A DNA stretch of 15,507 nucleotides from SKLM01 sp964450435. GTDB taxonomy: Bacteria; Chloroflexota; Anaerolineae; B4-G1. The DNA lies in assembly GCA_964450435.1 (NCBI GenBank), contig CAYVCX010000065.1, forward strand, positions 1 to 15,507. Direction: 5' to 3'. This document shows positions 12,338-15,507 of this stretch, one piece after another (the stretch's first letter is position 1; each line of letters starts with the position of its first letter). Position numbers and translations under genes: made by a program. A model generated the notes under the pieces. That model had not been told where the DNA came from, made no database searches, and saw nothing but the letters and a program-made list of their open reading frames with translations.

Positions 12338-13414
12338 ATGATCCTCGATGATCTTCAAGTTATGGGACAGCTCGATTCGCAAGATATGCTCGAGCACATC
12401 CGAAATCTGCCCCAGCAGTGTCGAACCGCTTGGACCCACTCGCACGACGTCACTCTACCTCCGCAATACGGCGCCGTTGACCATATGACCATCGTCGGTA
12501 TGGGCGGATCCGCCATCGGCGGGGCCCTCCTGAAAGGCCTCGTCGCGCCGAACTGTGATGTCCCGATCAGCGTCGTGCGCGGCTACACTCTTCCCGCTTT
12601 CGTCCAGGGCCCCCGTACCCTCGTCGTTGCTTGCAGCTACTCGGGCAACACGGAGGAGACCATCTCCTGCTTTCAGCAGGCCCTGGCACGCCACGCCTCC
12701 GTGATAGCCGTCACGACTGGTGGGAAGCTGGCCAGCCTCGCGCGGGAGGCAGGGGCCCCCGTCCTTCGATTCAACTACCCGTCGCAGCCCCGCGCTGCCA
12801 TTGGCTACTCCTTCGTCTTGCTCCTGGGGATCGCCCATCAGCTGGGCCTCGTCCGTGACTACTCCGACGCCGTTGCCGAGTCAGCCCAAGTGATGGAGGC
12901 CTGGCAGGAGGACATCGATGCCCGGGTACCCAGGGCCCGTAATGATGCCAAGCAGCTGGCGGGTCAGATCCGGGGGCGCCTTCCTGTCGTCTACGGCGCC
13001 AGCTTCCTGGCTGCCGTCGCCAACCGCTGGAAGACCCAGTTCAACGAAAACGCCAAGCACTGGGCTTGCTTCGAAGCCCTCCCCGAGCTCAACCATAACA
13101 CCGTCGTCGGCCTTGGCATCCCTCCGGCTATCAGAGATAACACCGTCGTCCTGATGCTCCGCTCCGTCCTCGATTCTCGTCGCATTCAGGAGCGCTGGGA
13201 CGTGACGCGGGAGTTGCTGGCCCGGGAAGGCGTCACGGCTGAGCAAGTCCGCGGCCGGGGCAGCAGCGCCCTCGCGCAGATACTCTCTCTCATCCACTTT
13301 GGCGACTACGTCAGCTTCTACCTGGCTATGTGCAACCAGGTGGACCCGACCCCCGTGGAAGCCATCGCCTTCCTGAAACAGCGCCTGGCCGAGCTGGACG
13401 GTGCCCTCGGCTGA
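12338..13414 (+). CDS. Bifunctional phosphoglucose/phosphomannose isomerase
   Basis: This 358-residue cytoplasmic SIS-domain enzyme interconverts glucose-6-P or mannose-6-P with fructose-6-P, linking glycolysis to mannose-containing products. Family marks are GMGGSAIGG (54-62), the phosphate-binding SYSGNTEET (100-108), PRAAIGYS (151-158), the catalytic Glu region NENAK (236-240, E237) and the catalytic His in ELNHN (250-254, H253). The C-terminus VDPTPVEAI...LKQRLAEL is typical of the bact-PGI_C type found in archaea, Thermus, actinobacteria and Chloroflexota. The residue after LNHN is Thr where Glu is common. The gene has its own promoter and is followed after 36 bp by the BCCT transporter gene, so the two are probably co-transcribed. 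Confidence 0.92.
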   Translation: MILDDLQVMGQLDSQDMLEHIRNLPQQCRTAWTHSHDVTLPPQYGAVDHMTIVGMGGSAIGGALLKGLVAPNCDVPISVVRGYTLPAFVQGPRTLVVACSYSGNTEETISCFQQALARHASVIAVTTGGKLASLAREAGAPVLRFNYPSQPRAAIGYSFVLLLGIAHQLGLVRDYSDAVAESAQVMEAWQEDIDARVPRARNDAKQLAGQIRGRLPVVYGASFLAAVANRWKTQFNENAKHWACFEALPELNHNTVVGLGIPPAIRDNTVVLMLRSVLDSRRIQERWDVTRELLAREGVTAEQVRGRGSSALAQILSLIHFGDYVSFYLAMCNQVDPTPVEAIAFLKQRLAELDGALG

Positions 13415-13450
13415 CCGGCACGGGCCAGCGACAGCGACTAGGAGGCTCCA

Positions 13451-14965
13451 ATGCCGCATACACCAAACAACGCCGACGACCGACCCTTCGACCCGCTGGT
13501 ATTCTGGGTCTCAGCCTCTCTCACCATAGTCTTTGTCCTGTGGTCCATTGTCTTGCCCAACAGTATGGAGAGGGTGATTAACTTCGTCTTCGACTGGACC
13601 ACCCACAGCTGGGGCTGGCTCTACCTCTTGACAGCTTTCGCCCTGGTTGCCGCCTGCCTCGTCCTGATGCTCACGAGATTCGGCGACGTGAAACTCGGGC
13701 TCCCTCACGACACGCCGGAGTTCTCGGACCTGTCCTGGTTTGCCATGCTTTTCGGTTCGGCAATTGCGGCCGGGATTGTCTTCTGGGGCCCGGCTGAGCC
13801 AGCCTACCACTACTTGAGCCCTCCCCCGTTCTACGGCGGAGTGGGGAGAACTCCGGAAGCCGCGATGAACGCCATGACATACTCGTTCTTCCACTGGGGA
13901 CTCAGCGCCTGGGCCATTTACGCCATGCTCACCATCCCCCTCGCCCACGCGTGCTTCACCAGAGGGTTGCCCTTCCGCTTCTCCAGTGCCTTCTACTGCG
14001 TGTTCGGCGATCACGTTCGCGGTATCCTCGGCCGGGTTCTGGACATCTTCGCCGTCTTCGCGACCCTGGGGGGCTTGGCGACCACCACAGGTCTCGTTGC
14101 GCTTCAGCTCTCCAGTGGGCTGCAGTACCAATACAGCCTGTCTCTGCCCGGCTATGCGTCGTACCTCATCATCGGCGTGCTTACGGCGATATTCACGTTG
14201 GCTGTGTACACCGGTCTTCAGAAAGGCATCAAGCTCATCGGCGATGTGAACATGTGGGTCTTCATCGCTGTCTTCTTGTTCATCTTCCTCTTCGGGCCCA
14301 CCCTCTTCCTGGTCAACCTGACCACCAACTCCATCGGCCAGTACGTGGCTGACTTCCTGCCCATGAGCTTCTACACCGCGCCCGGCGTTGAGGGAAACTG
14401 GCTCGGAGACTGGACCATTTTCTACTGGGCCTGGTGGATTAGCTGGGCCCCCTTCGTCGCCCTGTTCATTGCTCGCATCTCCAGGGGGCGCACCATCCGA
14501 GAGACAGTGGCCGCCACGCTGATTCTACCCACGCTGGCTGACTTCCTCTGGTACGGTGTCGTCGGCGGCGCCGGAATCCATTACGACGTTACTGGGGCCC
14601 TGACCGAGCATGGAGTCGAAAGTGCTGTCTTCGCCACGGCCCAGCATCTCCCGCTCACAGGAGTGCTGGCGGTCGCCCTCCTCTTCCTGATATCCACCTT
14701 CTTTCTCACCAGCGCGAACTCAGCGGCACTGGCCCTCTCGATGTTCGTCTCTGGCAAGGAGAACCCGAGCAGGAACCTGCGCGCCTTCTGGGGAATCGCT
14801 CTCGGCTCCGTAGCTGCGGTACTGGCCGGGACGGGCAGCCTCCAGGTCATACAGACTGCGTCGATCGCCACCGCCTTCCCCTTGGTGTTCTTGCTTCTCC
14901 TGCTGTTGTATGGCACGTTCCGGGAGCTCCGGCAGGTTCGAGCTGAGGGAGAGGCCGCACGATAG
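13451..14965 (+). CDS. BCCT-family transporter (betaine/choline/carnitine-type)
   Basis: This 504-residue inner-membrane protein has about 12 transmembrane helices and would import quaternary-ammonium or related osmolytes, or carry out exchange. Family marks are the TM3 region FWGPAEPAYHY (111-121) and the Trp box YWAWWISWAPF from 325, followed by IARISRGRTIRE. TTTGLVALQLSSGL (211-224) corresponds to the sodium-site helix of BetP-like members. The glycine stretch that is GMGIG in sodium-coupled betaine carriers reads AIAAG here (104-108). The termini are short, without the long regulatory tails of BetP. The start follows AGGAGG at 13440-13445. Its substrate cannot be assigned. Confidence 0.93.
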   Translation: MPHTPNNADDRPFDPLVFWVSASLTIVFVLWSIVLPNSMERVINFVFDWTTHSWGWLYLLTAFALVAACLVLMLTRFGDVKLGLPHDTPEFSDLSWFAMLFGSAIAAGIVFWGPAEPAYHYLSPPPFYGGVGRTPEAAMNAMTYSFFHWGLSAWAIYAMLTIPLAHACFTRGLPFRFSSAFYCVFGDHVRGILGRVLDIFAVFATLGGLATTTGLVALQLSSGLQYQYSLSLPGYASYLIIGVLTAIFTLAVYTGLQKGIKLIGDVNMWVFIAVFLFIFLFGPTLFLVNLTTNSIGQYVADFLPMSFYTAPGVEGNWLGDWTIFYWAWWISWAPFVALFIARISRGRTIRETVAATLILPTLADFLWYGVVGGAGIHYDVTGALTEHGVESAVFATAQHLPLTGVLAVALLFLISTFFLTSANSAALALSMFVSGKENPSRNLRAFWGIALGSVAAVLAGTGSLQVIQTASIATAFPLVFLLLLLLYGTFRELRQVRAEGEAAR

Positions 14966-15458
14966 TGCTTCCCACTCCCGGGCTCGTCGTGGTCATCGTC
15001 CTTGATGAATCCGTCGACTGGCTCGAGCATTCACAGACCACGTCCAGCCGCCAGCCCGGTTTCTCCACAGCGTCCCCAAAGCCTGTACGCTCGCGGCGAA
15101 GGAACGCCCGGACACGCACTGCGTGCCTTTCATCCATTGACTGGACCACCCGATTCGCCTGGGCGTGGACACGCAGAGAGAGCTCAAAGCATCTTCTCTC
15201 CATGATCTCACCCGAACGCCCTCATGGTGTCATACGTTGTGCCCACCATCGGTCATCCCGGACAGTGGAAGTAGTATCCTTGTGCCGCCGGATCGTTTGG
15301 CTGCGCGTCATGCTCAGCCTACCGTCACCACTGAGCGTCCTCGGCGCGCTGCACTCACAGGGGACGAAAGGCTCATCCGCGGCGACGACGTGGTCGTCGA
15401 AGACCTATGGAGCGGCAAGAGCTGATCCAGCTCTACCGAGAGGCTGACGGAAGCTGAC
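14966..15458. other. Region without a convincing gene after the BCCT transporter
   Basis: About 490 bp lack a gene I can support. All + frames are Arg/Ser-rich and broken. One short stretch (15351-15419) reads like protein (TGDERLIRGDDVVVEDLWSG) and then stops at 15423; a -1 shift at about 15419 would extend it as ELIQLYREADGS to a stop at 15455-15457. A minus-strand frame (15203-14847) has fair codon use but runs into the BCCT gene. A 7-bp hairpin, AGAGCTG/CAGCTCT (15418-15434), is present without a T run. I see no clear terminator for the BCCT transcript. Confidence 0.4.
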
Positions 15459-15507
15459 GTGAGCAAGGTCAGGCGATGGGGGTGGGCGCTGCTTCTCGTT
15501 CCCGTCT
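15459..15507 (+). CDS. Possible start of an exported or membrane protein (partial)
   Basis: A GTG at 15459 opens a frame to the window end reading MSKVRRWGWALLLVPV. A positively charged start followed by a hydrophobic run looks like a signal peptide or first transmembrane helix. The preceding ribosome site is weak (GGAAG at 15449-15453). Only 16 residues are visible, so this is tentative. Confidence 0.33.
   Translation, partial: MSKVRRWGWALLLVPV

Noticed and set aside
14847..15203. Minus-strand frame of 118 codons with fair GC3, starting MERRCFELSLRVHAQ
   Set aside because: It runs into the 3' end of the BCCT gene, has no clear ribosome site and has no recognisable domain. It is kept only as a remark in the intergenic entry.
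14965..15447. Plus-strand frame of 160 codons overlapping the BCCT stop
   Set aside because: The composition is Ser/Arg/Thr-rich and irregular, with no motif and no hydrophobic pattern. It is probably a chance frame in GC-rich DNA.
1..15507. CRISPR arrays, insertion sequences, rRNA genes
   Set aside because: Reading through, I saw no regularly spaced direct repeats, transposase-like proteins or rRNA signatures.

Overview
The window is high-GC bacterial DNA with tightly packed genes. It carries a trigger factor/ClpP pair, a single-domain bifunctional phosphoglucose/phosphomannose isomerase, a Tat-exported lipoprotein and a two-in-one oligopeptide ATPase. This mix fits a Chloroflexota-like lineage, probably uncultured. 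That placement is an inference from gene content and style, not a database match.

Left part (1-10023, mostly + strand): an oligopeptide/dipeptide-type ABC importer unit. A consensus promoter (158-185) and a leader of about 290 nt precede a solute-binding lipoprotein (485-2215). After an intergenic hairpin come a DppB-type permease (2423-4537), a DppC-type permease (4590-5516), a fused DppD-DppF ATPase (5532-7634), a CBS-CBS-ACT regulator of the AcuB type (7653-8300) and a methylaspartate ammonia-lyase-like enzyme (8521-10023). The unit could import peptides or amino-acid-like solutes, sense their level and deaminate a product. Two things stand out. The DppB-type permease has about 390 extra residues in its first extracytoplasmic loop, with a helical repeat region framed by two matching Trp-rich units. 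The lyase keeps its catalytic residues but has changed pocket residues and a 58-residue insert. At the far left the start of a divergent gene (minus strand, 75-1) is overlapped upstream by a perfect 10-bp inverted repeat.

Middle part (9972-12233, minus strand): a complete transcription unit. It runs from a promoter (12233-12205) through tRNA-Leu(UAG), a GC-rich hairpin, tig (TTG start) and clpP to a rho-independent terminator at 10007-9972. That terminator lies inside the 3' end of the convergent lyase gene.

Right part (12236-15507, + strand): a second consensus-like promoter, back to back with the tRNA promoter, drives a phosphoglucose/phosphomannose isomerase (12338-13414) and a BCCT-family transporter (13451-14965). 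About 490 bp without a convincing gene follow, and then a possible N-terminus of a further exported or membrane protein that runs off the window.
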